From NCBI GenBank assembly GCA_013335275.1, contig JAAXVX010000067.1:1-7611 (forward strand): DNA of 7,611 nt. Reading direction: 5' to 3'. Under the pieces are notes generated by a model, which was not told where the DNA came from, did not search any database, and saw only the letters and a program-made list of their open reading frames with translations. Source of the DNA: Bacteroidales bacterium. GTDB taxonomy: Bacteria > Bacteroidota > Bacteroidia > Bacteroidales > UBA932. Below, piece by piece: positions 1-6,213 of this stretch. Numbering within the stretch: the first letter of the stretch is position 1; the number at the start of each line of letters is the position of its first letter. The translations under genes and the position numbers were made by a program.

Positions 1-854
1 TAACCCCATTCGAGTTCGCCGGCAATATCTCTGTTATAATTTCCGTGTCCCACTCCGGCAATAACCACGCCCTTCACTCCGGCATCTATCAGAGCCTTCA
101 GGGCAACGTTTGAAGCAAAGGCATAACTGAGTATGATTTCTACTTCCGGAAGCGAAGTGAGGCCCTTTATGTCAAATTCGCTGTTAAAAGTATGCTTCGA
201 AAGGGACTCCCTGTAGAAAGCTGGTTTGCCGCCTCTCATATATCCCAGCGGACCAAGATTCGGAGAGCCGAAGGCCATCGTGTTTACCGTATTTAGTTTT
301 GTTACATCATCGGCAGAGAAAATATAGTCATTCATAGTAACCATGACCCCTCTTCCTGCAGCAGCAGGAGAAGCTGCCAGAGAAACAGCATTAAAAAGAT
401 TAAACGGCCCGTCTGCACTAAGTGAGGTGGATGGACGCATAGATCCGGTTAATACTACGGGGCGACGATGTTTTACAGTGAGATTAAGAAAATAGGCTGT
501 CTCTTCCATTGTATCTGTGCCGTGTGTTATTACAACCCCCTCACACAGATTGTTGCTGAAAAGGCTGTCTATAACATTGAAAAGCCGCAACCATATTGCG
601 GGTTCCATATTCTGGCTCGAAATATTGCATATCTGGATTCCCTTGAGGTCGGCAACGGATTTTAAATCGGGAACTGTTGCTATAATGTTATCGATACTTA
701 TTACTCCGGGTGTATATGATGCCTGGGTTGATCCTGTGGCAGATCCGGCGATGGTTCCTCCGGTTGCAAGGATTATGACTCTGGGTTTGGTTTGCTGGGC
801 AGCGAGTGAAAGAGCGGTCAGCAGAAACAGGGACAGGAAAATACTCCTTTTCAT
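1..854 (-). CDS. ansB: Type II (exported) L-asparaginase, 3' end beyond window
   Basis: Hydrolyses L-asparagine to aspartate and ammonia, probably in the periplasm. The visible part is 284 codons in one open frame. The family is usually about 345-350 residues, so roughly 60 C-terminal residues lie outside the window. Residues 1-19 look like a Sec signal peptide (MKRS, then a leucine-rich core, then LSLAAQ) with no lipobox cysteine. The first signature ATGGTIAG carries the nucleophile threonine (T34), followed by Y47 (second catalytic-site tyrosine in the family). The second signature HGTDTMEET (residues 111-119) supplies T113 and D114, and K186 in DVTK completes the expected catalytic set. 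The later AGVGHGN segment is also typical. By homology the enzyme acts as a tetramer. The ATG at 852-854 is chosen because it opens the signal peptide and lies just behind a promoter match. It is transcribed separately from the permease upstream of it, from which a terminator divides it. Identification is firm; substrate preference (Asn versus Gln) cannot be read here. Confidence 0.93.
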   Translation of the reverse strand, partial: MKRSIFLSLFLLTALSLAAQQTKPRVIILATGGTIAGSATGSTQASYTPGVISIDNIIATVPDLKSVADLKGIQICNISSQNMEPAIWLRLFNVIDSLFSNNLCEGVVITHGTDTMEETAYFLNLTVKHRRPVVLTGSMRPSTSLSADGPFNLFNAVSLAASPAAAGRGVMVTMNDYIFSADDVTKLNTVNTMAFGSPNLGPLGYMRGGKPAFYRESLSKHTFNSEFDIKGLTSLPEVEIILSYAFASNVALKALIDAGVKGVVIAGVGHGNYNRDIAGELEWG

Positions 855-877
855 TTGTAAATATATTAGATGCTTTA

Positions 878-885
878 CAAATATA
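878..885 (-). promoter_or_regulatory. Bacteroidota-type promoter (-7 box) for the asparaginase gene
   Basis: On the minus strand this reads TATATTTG, an exact match to the Bacteroidota -7 consensus TAnnTTTG. A TTTT at 907-910 sits 21 bases upstream, where a TTTG -33 box is expected, so that half is imperfect. The box ends 23 bases before the asparaginase ATG, implying a leader of about 15-20 bases with no Shine-Dalgarno sequence. Assignment rests on motif and position only. Confidence 0.55.
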
Positions 886-911
886 GGATAAAAACCGGCA
901 GGTAGGAAAAT

Positions 912-949
912 CAAAAAGGCCTGCCCCTCTGCTACAAGTGACCGGCCTT
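912..949 (-). terminator. Rho-independent terminator after the tyrS-rbfA-permease unit
   Basis: On the minus strand AAGGCC (949-944) pairs with GGCCTT (921-916) around a 22-base loop, and the 3' arm runs into a T tract (TTTTT at 917-913, then G and A, then TTTT at 910-907). It lies about 70 bases past the permease stop codon and before the asparaginase promoter, the place where transcription of the upstream unit should end. The six-base stem with a long loop is modest, so efficiency is uncertain. Confidence 0.5.
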
Positions 950-967
950 CTCTTGTGTACTAAAACC

Positions 968-1019
968 TAAACCTACATCTATAAGATGCACAAGCATCAT
1001 GAAATGTTGCAGAGGTTTA
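968..1019 (-). other. Nested inverted repeats at the permease stop codon
   Basis: Three nested complementary pairs are visible: TAAACCT (968-974) with AGGTTTA (1013-1019), ACAT (975-978) with ATGT (1004-1007), and GATGC (985-989) with GCATC (994-998) around a four-base loop. The transcript could fold into a long irregular hairpin whose outer arm includes the permease stop codon (1017-1019). No T tract follows directly, so it is more likely a 3'-end stabilising structure than the terminator itself. It may equally be chance in AT-rich spacer DNA. Confidence 0.4.
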
Positions 1020-2231
1020 TGAAATTTTATTGTTTTTTTTCATAATTATGAGCGGAAGCTTTGCAGCAAGGTATCCTATAAGGCCCACTCCGCCAATGGT
1101 AGAGAGAATGTCCCATGCGCTTATAACAACAGGATATGAGTCAATTACGAAGTTTCCTGGCATTTTTACAATCCCAAATTGCTGCTGGGCAAGGCATATC
1201 AGTATTCCAATAATCAGTCCTATAAAAAGTCCCGTCAGAGAAATCATCCATCCTTCAAAAAGAAAAATCCGCCGTATTAAAATATCTTTTGCCCCAAGAC
1301 ATCGAAGCGTTTCTGCATCATCTTCCTTTTCAATGATGAGCATGGAAAGGCTGCCAAAAAGATTACATGAAATTATAATCAGCACAAAAAGAAGAATGAG
1401 GTAAATAGAGAGCTTTTCCGATTTCATCATCTTATACAGCGTCTCATTCTGCTCGTAACGGTCTTTTATTATAAAACTGTTTCCAATATCATTTGAAAAT
1501 TCTTTTTTAAGCCGCCCGATATCACTGCCCTCTTTTACAAAAATCTCAACAGAGGTAGCCTCCTTGTCAAGTTCAAGGAGCTCTCTTGCACAGGCAATAG
1601 GGATAAAAATATACTTTTTATCGAAATTCTGCTCAACAGCAAAAATACCGGCAGGGAAAACTTTAACGAGATTAAGCGAGGATGCGGGATTAAGCAACGA
1701 TATTGAACCATATCGCGATGGGAAGTATAAATAGAGAGGGTCAACAAAATGGGTTCTCAAACCAAGGTTCAAAGCAATGTTTTTACCCACAATCGCCTGC
1801 GGAAGCTCTCCGTCAAACAGGGAAAACTTACCCTCAATAATATAATCGCCAATATTTGTACCTGAAACATAAGAGGAGTCTACTCCCTTTATTGTTGCGA
1901 CTGCTTCCTTATCGCCATACTTTACAAATACATTCTCTTCAACGATTTCACAAAACCTTGCTGTACCGGGGTTATCCCGTATTTTGTCGAAATCTGCAGT
2001 ACGCGGATTGAAACTTTTCCCCTCTGCCGGAAGTACAAGCAAATCGGACTCATTGTTGCTGTAAAGCGACTTGATGAGCCCCTCAAAACCATTGTATACG
2101 CTTAGAATAATGATAAGGGACATGGTCCCCAATGCTATACCTCCCGCACTAATGAGTGATATGATATTGATTACATTATGCGACTTTTTTGCAAAGAGGT
2201 ATCGTTTTGCTATGAAGAGTGGCAGATGCAC
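1017..2231 (-). CDS. FtsX-family permease, LolC/LolE-like lipoprotein-release transporter subunit
   Basis: Predicted inner-membrane subunit of an ABC transporter of the LolCDE/MacB type, which frees lipoproteins from the inner membrane for transfer to the outer membrane using a separate ATPase (LolD). The 404-residue layout is classic: a cytoplasmic start LPLFIAKRYLFAKKSHN, TM1 at about 21-46 ending in the family motif LSVYNGFE (43-50), a large periplasmic domain (about 50-270), then TM2 (274-300), TM3 (328-350) and TM4 (371-392). The segment EKEDDAETLRCLGAKD (301-316), before TM3, matches the conserved LolC/E cytoplasmic loop. The start is GTG (2231-2229), preceded at 6 bases by AGGAGA; beginning here gives the N-terminus expected for the family. 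It lies 12 bases after rbfA and is probably co-transcribed. No ATPase gene is adjacent, so the partner must be encoded elsewhere. Whether it is LolC, LolE or a fused equivalent cannot be decided. Confidence 0.82.
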   Translation of the reverse strand: MHLPLFIAKRYLFAKKSHNVINIISLISAGGIALGTMSLIIILSVYNGFEGLIKSLYSNNESDLLVLPAEGKSFNPRTADFDKIRDNPGTARFCEIVEENVFVKYGDKEAVATIKGVDSSYVSGTNIGDYIIEGKFSLFDGELPQAIVGKNIALNLGLRTHFVDPLYLYFPSRYGSISLLNPASSLNLVKVFPAGIFAVEQNFDKKYIFIPIACARELLELDKEATSVEIFVKEGSDIGRLKKEFSNDIGNSFIIKDRYEQNETLYKMMKSEKLSIYLILLFVLIIISCNLFGSLSMLIIEKEDDAETLRCLGAKDILIRRIFLFEGWMISLTGLFIGLIIGILICLAQQQFGIVKMPGNFVIDSYPVVISAWDILSTIGGVGLIGYLAAKLPLIIMKKNNKIS

Positions 2232-2237
2232 ACAGTC

Positions 2238-2243
2238 TCTCCT
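2238..2243 (-). promoter_or_regulatory. Shine-Dalgarno-like site deciding the GTG start of the permease
   Basis: AGGAGA on the minus strand begins directly after the rbfA TAG stop (2246-2244) and ends 6 bases before the GTG at 2231-2229. Spacing and sequence fit a classical ribosome binding site, unusual for this phylum, and support GTG as the start. No other gene in the window has a clear equivalent. Confidence 0.5.
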
Positions 2244-2588
2244 CTATTTCTTTAGTAATTCGTCAATTCTTTCTACATAGTCGAGCGAATCGTCTATGAA
2301 AAAAACGAGTTCCGGAACAATCCTCAACTGTTTTGAAACCCTTTTGCCAAGTTCCCCCCTGAGGTACTTTGCCGAAGTCTCGACCAGTTTAAGAACCTCT
2401 TTTCCTTTATTGGAAGGAAAAATGCTGAGGTGAACCCTGGCCAGTGAGAGGTCGGGGCTGACGTTAACGGTTGTGACGGTGACCATCGCTCCCCCGTAGG
2501 CACTCATTCCCTTGAGTTGTATTATCTCTGCCAGATCTCTCTGCAGTTGTTTGCCTACCTTGTTTTGTCTTGTTGTTTCTCCCTCCAT
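2244..2588 (-). CDS. rbfA: Ribosome-binding factor A
   Basis: A small cytoplasmic assembly factor that binds the 30S subunit and helps mature the 5' end of 16S rRNA; in E. coli it is important in the cold. The 114-residue protein has the expected single KH-type (type II) domain. It starts with a basic N-terminus (TTRQNKVGKQLQRDLAEII), followed by the core strand-rich segment MVTVTTVNVSPDLSLARVHL (35-54). The family C-terminal pattern RIVPELVFFIDDSLDYVERID (89-109) precedes the final leucines. Length is normal and both ends are complete. The ATG at 2586-2588 is two bases after the tyrS stop, so translation is probably coupled to tyrS and no separate promoter is visible. It is followed 12 bases later by the LolC/E-like permease, an arrangement I recall from other Bacteroidales but have not checked. 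Confidence 0.93.
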   Translation of the reverse strand: MEGETTRQNKVGKQLQRDLAEIIQLKGMSAYGGAMVTVTTVNVSPDLSLARVHLSIFPSNKGKEVLKLVETSAKYLRGELGKRVSKQLRIVPELVFFIDDSLDYVERIDELLKK

Positions 2589-2590
2589 AC

Positions 2591-3880
2591 CTACTCAATT
2601 TTTAAAATGTAATAATTTTTCTTCCCTTTTTGGACAAGAATGTACTTCCCGTTCAACAGGTCTTCCTCTGTAATAAGGCTTTCCGGAGTATCGCATTTTT
2701 CTTTGTTGATGAACACGCCACCACCGAGTATCATTTTGCGGCACTCTCCCTTGGAAGGGAAAACGGCACAATGAACAGCCAGCATATCAACTATATTTGT
2801 TCCAAGAAATTCACGTTTAACCGCGAATTGCGGAACTCCTTCGAATACAGATAAAAACGTATCTTCGTCAATAGTCTTAAGAGCACCGGATGTAGATTGT
2901 CCAAACAGAATCTGTGATGCTCCAAGAGCTTTTTCATACTCTTCACTTCCGTGAACCATAACGGTAACCTCTTTTGCAAGAAGTTTCTGAAGTCCTCTCA
3001 GATGAGGTTCTTCCTTATGTTTAGAAATTGCTTCTTCTATTGTCTCTTTTGAGAGCATTGTAAATATCCGCATGTATTTTTCGGCATCCTCGTCGCTCAC
3101 ATTGAGCCAGAACTGGTAGAATTTATATGGACTTGTATATTTTGCATCAAGCCAAATGTTTCCCTGTTCGGTTTTGCCAAACTTACCTCCGTCCGACTTT
3201 GTAATTAAAGGACATGTGAGAGCATAGGCTTCTCCGCCAAGCTTCCTTCGGATAAGTTCTGTTCCGGTGGTAATATTTCCCCACTGGTCGCTGCCGCCCA
3301 TCTGAAGTTTGCAGCCATGGTTTTCATACAGAAACAGGTAGTCGTAACCCTGAACAAGCTGGTAGGTAAATTCAGTAAAAGACATCCCTTCGCGCTCGTC
3401 GCCGGAGATTCTTTTCTTTACTGAATCTTTACTCATCATGTAGTTCACGGTAATGTGCTTCCCGATATCCCTTATGAAATGGAGAAAGGTATAATCCTTC
3501 ATCCAGTCGTAGTTATTCACAAGTATTGCTGCATTTGAAGCAGCCGAATCAAAATCAAGAAATCTTGAAAGTTGTGTTTTAATTGCATTCTGATTGTGAC
3601 GCAAAGTCTTTTCGTCCAACAGGTTCCTTTCGGAAGACTTCATCGAAGGGTCTCCAATCATTCCTGTTGCTCCGCCAACAAGTGCTATGGGCCTGTGTCC
3701 GCAGGACTGCAAATGTTTTAACATCATTATGCTCACCAGGTGCCCGATGTGGAGAGAATCTGCAGTAGGGTCTATTCCCACGTATGCCGATGTCTGCTCT
3801 TTTTGAAGCAGCTCCTCGGTTCCGGGCATGATATTATGGACCATTCCCCTCCAGGTGAGTTCTTTAACAAAGTTGCTCAT
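2591..3880 (-). CDS. tyrS: Tyrosine-tRNA ligase (tyrosyl-tRNA synthetase)
   Basis: Class I aminoacyl-tRNA synthetase that activates tyrosine with ATP and loads it onto tRNA-Tyr in the cytoplasm. Its 429 residues are the normal bacterial size. The Rossmann catalytic domain carries [15 protein letters not shown] with the HIGH motif at 44-47. The tyrosine pocket is marked by Y173, Q177 and D180 and by GGSDQWGN (195-202). The second signature is KFGKT (233-237), the usual bacterial TyrRS form of KMSKS. An anticodon-binding helical region follows, and residues from about 361 to 425 form the S4 RNA-binding domain (DMLAVH, then [10 protein letters not shown]). All expected catalytic residues are present. 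The ATG at 3878-3880 gives the family N-terminus ([10 protein letters not shown]). It is the first gene of the unit with rbfA and the permease. No T-box or other leader regulation is visible: the leader after the promoter match is only about 10 bases. Confidence 0.97.
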   Translation of the reverse strand: MSNFVKELTWRGMVHNIMPGTEELLQKEQTSAYVGIDPTADSLHIGHLVSIMMLKHLQSCGHRPIALVGGATGMIGDPSMKSSERNLLDEKTLRHNQNAIKTQLSRFLDFDSAASNAAILVNNYDWMKDYTFLHFIRDIGKHITVNYMMSKDSVKKRISGDEREGMSFTEFTYQLVQGYDYLFLYENHGCKLQMGGSDQWGNITTGTELIRRKLGGEAYALTCPLITKSDGGKFGKTEQGNIWLDAKYTSPYKFYQFWLNVSDEDAEKYMRIFTMLSKETIEEAISKHKEEPHLRGLQKLLAKEVTVMVHGSEEYEKALGASQILFGQSTSGALKTIDEDTFLSVFEGVPQFAVKREFLGTNIVDMLAVHCAVFPSKGECRKMILGGGVFINKEKCDTPESLITEEDLLNGKYILVQKGKKNYYILKIE

Positions 3881-3891
3881 TTTCGGTTGAT

Positions 3892-3925
3892 TTTGGGCAA
3901 AAGTACGGTTTTTTCTTTAATTTTG
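3892..3925 (+). promoter_or_regulatory. Bacteroidota-type promoter for the secreted peptidase gene
   Basis: TTTG at 3892-3895 (-33-like) is followed after 22 bases by TAATTTTG at 3918-3925, an exact TAnnTTTG -7 box. The ATG lies 18 bases further on. The spacing is slightly long compared with the usual 19-21. The footprint completely contains the opposing tyrS -7 box at 3898-3905, so the two divergent promoters overlap. Confidence 0.55.
3898..3905 (-). promoter_or_regulatory. Bacteroidota-type promoter (-7 box) for tyrS-rbfA-permease
   Basis: The minus strand reads TACTTTTG, an exact TAnnTTTG match followed by C, 17 bases before the tyrS ATG. No good TTTG -33 box stands at the expected distance (about 3925-3930). 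Position in the short divergent spacer supports it. The implied leader is very short. Confidence 0.55.
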
Positions 3926-3943
3926 CAGGATTACTTAATATCT

Positions 3944-5284
3944 ATGAAAAGAACCACCAACTTCAAACTCTCCCTCATTTTTCTTGCAGCTCTTTTATTT
4001 GGCGCATTAAATGGCGGGACTCCGGCTTTTGCCCTGGAGAATCAGTTTTCAAAGGAAATAAGCAGCGACTCTCTTAAGCGGAGAATCGAGCAGCTTCCTA
4101 ACATAAAGGATGTACAAAGATTAGAAAGCGGTCAGTTTAAAGACAAGTATGTGCTTTATATTGAGCAGCCGCTCAGCCATGAGGATCCGTCTCTGGGCAC
4201 ATTCCGCCAAAGGGTTTTTGTAATGCATGCCGGACTCGACAGGCCAACAGTGCTGGTAACTGAAGGCTACGGAGCATCATATGCGGCAAATCCCAAATAC
4301 AGAGAGGAGTTGTCAAAACTTTTCAATACAAATATAATTTTTGTTGAACACCGCTATTTTCTTGAATCAACACCAAAACCGCTCGACTGGAAATATCTGA
4401 CAGCCGAAAACTCGGCCTGTGACCTCCACAATGTGACCATGATCTTTAAGGAGATATATAAAAAGAAGTGGATAGCAACCGGGATAAGCAAAGGCGGGCA
4501 AACAGCCCTCATCTACAGAGCCTTTTTTCCTGCGGATGTTGAAATAACAGTTCCCTATGTGGCACCTTTATGCAAAGACGTGGAGGATGGCAGGCACGAG
4601 CCTTTCATCGCAAACTTTGCCGGGACTCCCGAACAGAGGGCAAAAATCCTGGATTTTCAAAAGGAGATATTAAAAAGAAGGGCATCATTGCAGCCAAAGT
4701 TCGATTCACTTTGCACCGCAAAAGGGTATCAGTTTAATTTGCCAAACGAAGAGATATATGATTACACCGTACTTGAGTTTTCGTTCTCGTTCTGGCAGTG
4801 GGGCAGCAATTCCGATGCAATACCTTCCGTTAAGGCTTCGGATAATGAACTGTTCAGCTATTTTATAAAATTGTGCTCTCCCGATTACTTTATAAAAGAG
4901 AGTTCGACAAGTGCATTTTTTGTGCAGGCAGGCAGAGAGCTGGGTTATTACGGATATGATATAAAGCCATTTGAAGGGTTGCTAAAAATAAAGAGCACAA
5001 AGGGATATCTCACAAAATTGTTTCTTACCGAAGAGTCCAGATTCAAATTTGACAGCAAATTATATAAAAAGCTTTCAAAATTTGTAGCCTCTACCGATTC
5101 TAAAATGATATTCATTTATGGAGAGTTTGACCCGTGGTCGGCAGTTAAGGTAAATGAACCAAAATCGAACAATGTTGTTGTAGTGATTGATCCAAAAGGA
5201 AGTCACAGGTCCAGGATTTCAACATTGCCCGAAGAAAACCGCAAAATGGTACTCTCTCTTATAGAAAGATGGCTACTGGAGTAA
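3944..5284 (+). CDS. Secreted serine peptidase of the S37 (PS-10) / S28 type
   Basis: Predicted exported alpha/beta-hydrolase-fold peptidase; relatives release short peptides or dipeptides from protein N-termini or cleave after proline. Its own substrate is unknown. Residues 1-30 form a signal peptide (basic start, leucine/alanine core, AFA before the mature LENQF), so it is periplasmic or exported. The mature part shows TEGYGASYA (106-114), FVEHRYF (133-139), the nucleophile elbow GISKGG with Ser182, the acid loop GEFDPW with Asp396, and the basic loop KGSH with His421, giving a complete Ser-Asp-His triad in the usual order. Four cysteines (159, 210, 257, 311) could form disulfides. The GxSKGG motif favours S37 over S28, but this is from memory. 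The open frame extends back to 3740, antisense inside tyrS; ATG 3944 is preferred because it opens the signal peptide and follows the promoter. The 446-residue product is likely co-transcribed with the next gene, 7 bases away. Confidence 0.82.
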   Translation: MKRTTNFKLSLIFLAALLFGALNGGTPAFALENQFSKEISSDSLKRRIEQLPNIKDVQRLESGQFKDKYVLYIEQPLSHEDPSLGTFRQRVFVMHAGLDRPTVLVTEGYGASYAANPKYREELSKLFNTNIIFVEHRYFLESTPKPLDWKYLTAENSACDLHNVTMIFKEIYKKKWIATGISKGGQTALIYRAFFPADVEITVPYVAPLCKDVEDGRHEPFIANFAGTPEQRAKILDFQKEILKRRASLQPKFDSLCTAKGYQFNLPNEEIYDYTVLEFSFSFWQWGSNSDAIPSVKASDNELFSYFIKLCSPDYFIKESSTSAFFVQAGRELGYYGYDIKPFEGLLKIKSTKGYLTKLFLTEESRFKFDSKLYKKLSKFVASTDSKMIFIYGEFDPWSAVKVNEPKSNNVVVVIDPKGSHRSRISTLPEENRKMVLSLIERWLLE

Positions 5285-5291
5285 ATAATAT

Positions 5292-6179
5292 ATGATAGAT
5301 TTTAAGAAAATTGAGATTTCCGACAAAGGTTGGATTGAAGAATTACTAAGATATTCCGATTTCCGGGGTGCTGAATATTGTTTTACGAACCTTTTTATAT
5401 GGGACGAGGTATATCACTCTAAAATTTCCAGATTCAAGGATTATATTCTTTTTACATCCGGCAGCGGAGATACTGCCAGGTATCTTTTTCCGGCAGGTAA
5501 AGGAGATCTTAAAGAGGTGATTGAATTGCTCGAAAACGATGCAAAAGAGAGAAACGTAAACTTTGTTCTTATCGGACTTTCGCCGGAAACGAAAGAGAGG
5601 CTCGAAGAGGTTTTTCCCGGTAAATACAATTTCAGGGCAGAAAGAAACAGCTTCGACTATATTTACGAAAGCGAAAAACTTGTTTCTCTGGCCGGCAAAA
5701 AACTTCAGTCAAAAAGGAATCACCTTGCAAGATTTAAGGAGTTGCCCGGATGGCAATACGAGGATATTACAGAGCAAAATATTCAGGAATGTGTAACTTA
5801 CTCAAATGAGTGGTGTAAACTTAACGGTTGCGGGGAAAATATTTCCTTAATGCTGGAGTGTTGCGCCGTAAACAAGGCTCTGGCAAATTATTTCCAGCTT
5901 GGATTAAGGGGCGGACTGCTCAGGCTTGACGGAAAACTGGTTGCCTATACTGTAGGAGAGCAACTAAATTCCGACACAGTAATTGTTCACATCGAAAAAG
6001 CCGAGGCCGAGATCCGAGGCTCTTATCCAATGATTAACAGAGAGTTTGCGGAAAGATTATCTGAGGGGTTCACATACGTCAACAGAGAGGACGATGCAGG
6101 CGACGAAGGGCTGAGGAAAGCAAAAAACTCCTACTACCCGGTTTTTATGCAGGAAAAATACTCTGCTGTTAAAAAATAA
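5292..6179 (+). CDS. DUF2156 protein (phosphatidylglycerol lysyltransferase C-terminal-like)
   Basis: A 295-residue soluble protein resembling the catalytic domain of MprF/LPG synthases, which has a double GNAT fold and in MprF moves an aminoacyl group from tRNA to phosphatidylglycerol. The stand-alone versions common in Bacteroidales have no established substrate, so I assign no reaction. Recognised segments are FRGAEYCFTNLFIWDE (24-39), FDYIYESEKLVSLAGKKL (121-138) followed by QSKRNHLARF, the strand LRLDGKLVAYTVGE (210-223), and near the C-terminus YVNREDDAGDEGLRKAKNSY (262-281), the signature I rely on most. No signal peptide and no transmembrane segment are seen, so the MprF flippase half is absent and the protein should be cytoplasmic. 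The ATG at 5292 is 7 bases after the peptidase stop with no promoter between, so the two genes probably share a transcript. It contains six cysteines (30, 168, 175, 180, 190, 191), two of them adjacent. Confidence 0.82.
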   Translation: MIDFKKIEISDKGWIEELLRYSDFRGAEYCFTNLFIWDEVYHSKISRFKDYILFTSGSGDTARYLFPAGKGDLKEVIELLENDAKERNVNFVLIGLSPETKERLEEVFPGKYNFRAERNSFDYIYESEKLVSLAGKKLQSKRNHLARFKELPGWQYEDITEQNIQECVTYSNEWCKLNGCGENISLMLECCAVNKALANYFQLGLRGGLLRLDGKLVAYTVGEQLNSDTVIVHIEKAEAEIRGSYPMINREFAERLSEGFTYVNREDDAGDEGLRKAKNSYYPVFMQEKYSAVKK

Positions 6180-6180
6180 T

Positions 6181-6188
6181 TATATTTG
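6181..6188 (+). promoter_or_regulatory. Possible internal promoter (-7 box) for gldE-like and PPTase genes
   Basis: TATATTTG followed by C matches TAnnTTTG exactly and begins one base after the end of the DUF2156 gene, 26 bases before the gldE-like TTG start. No clear TTTG -33 box is present upstream (about 6157-6162), where coding sequence constrains the bases. It would allow the last two genes to be expressed apart from the peptidase. Confidence 0.45.
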
Positions 6189-6213
6189 CAACCATAACCA
6201 TTTGAATTAAGAG

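Noticed and set aside
468..891. Two overlapping plus-strand open frames
   Set aside because: They lie antisense to the asparaginase gene, which has intact family signatures throughout, and their translations resemble no protein family.
1033..1040. Run of eight A on the coding strand near the permease 3' end, a possible slippage site
   Set aside because: It encodes Lys codons within the last seven residues, after all membrane segments, so slippage would alter only a short tail.
3740..3943. Upstream in-frame extension of the secreted peptidase
   Set aside because: The 68 extra codons lie antisense inside tyrS and would bury a clear signal peptide in mid-protein; the ATG at 3944 also follows a promoter match.
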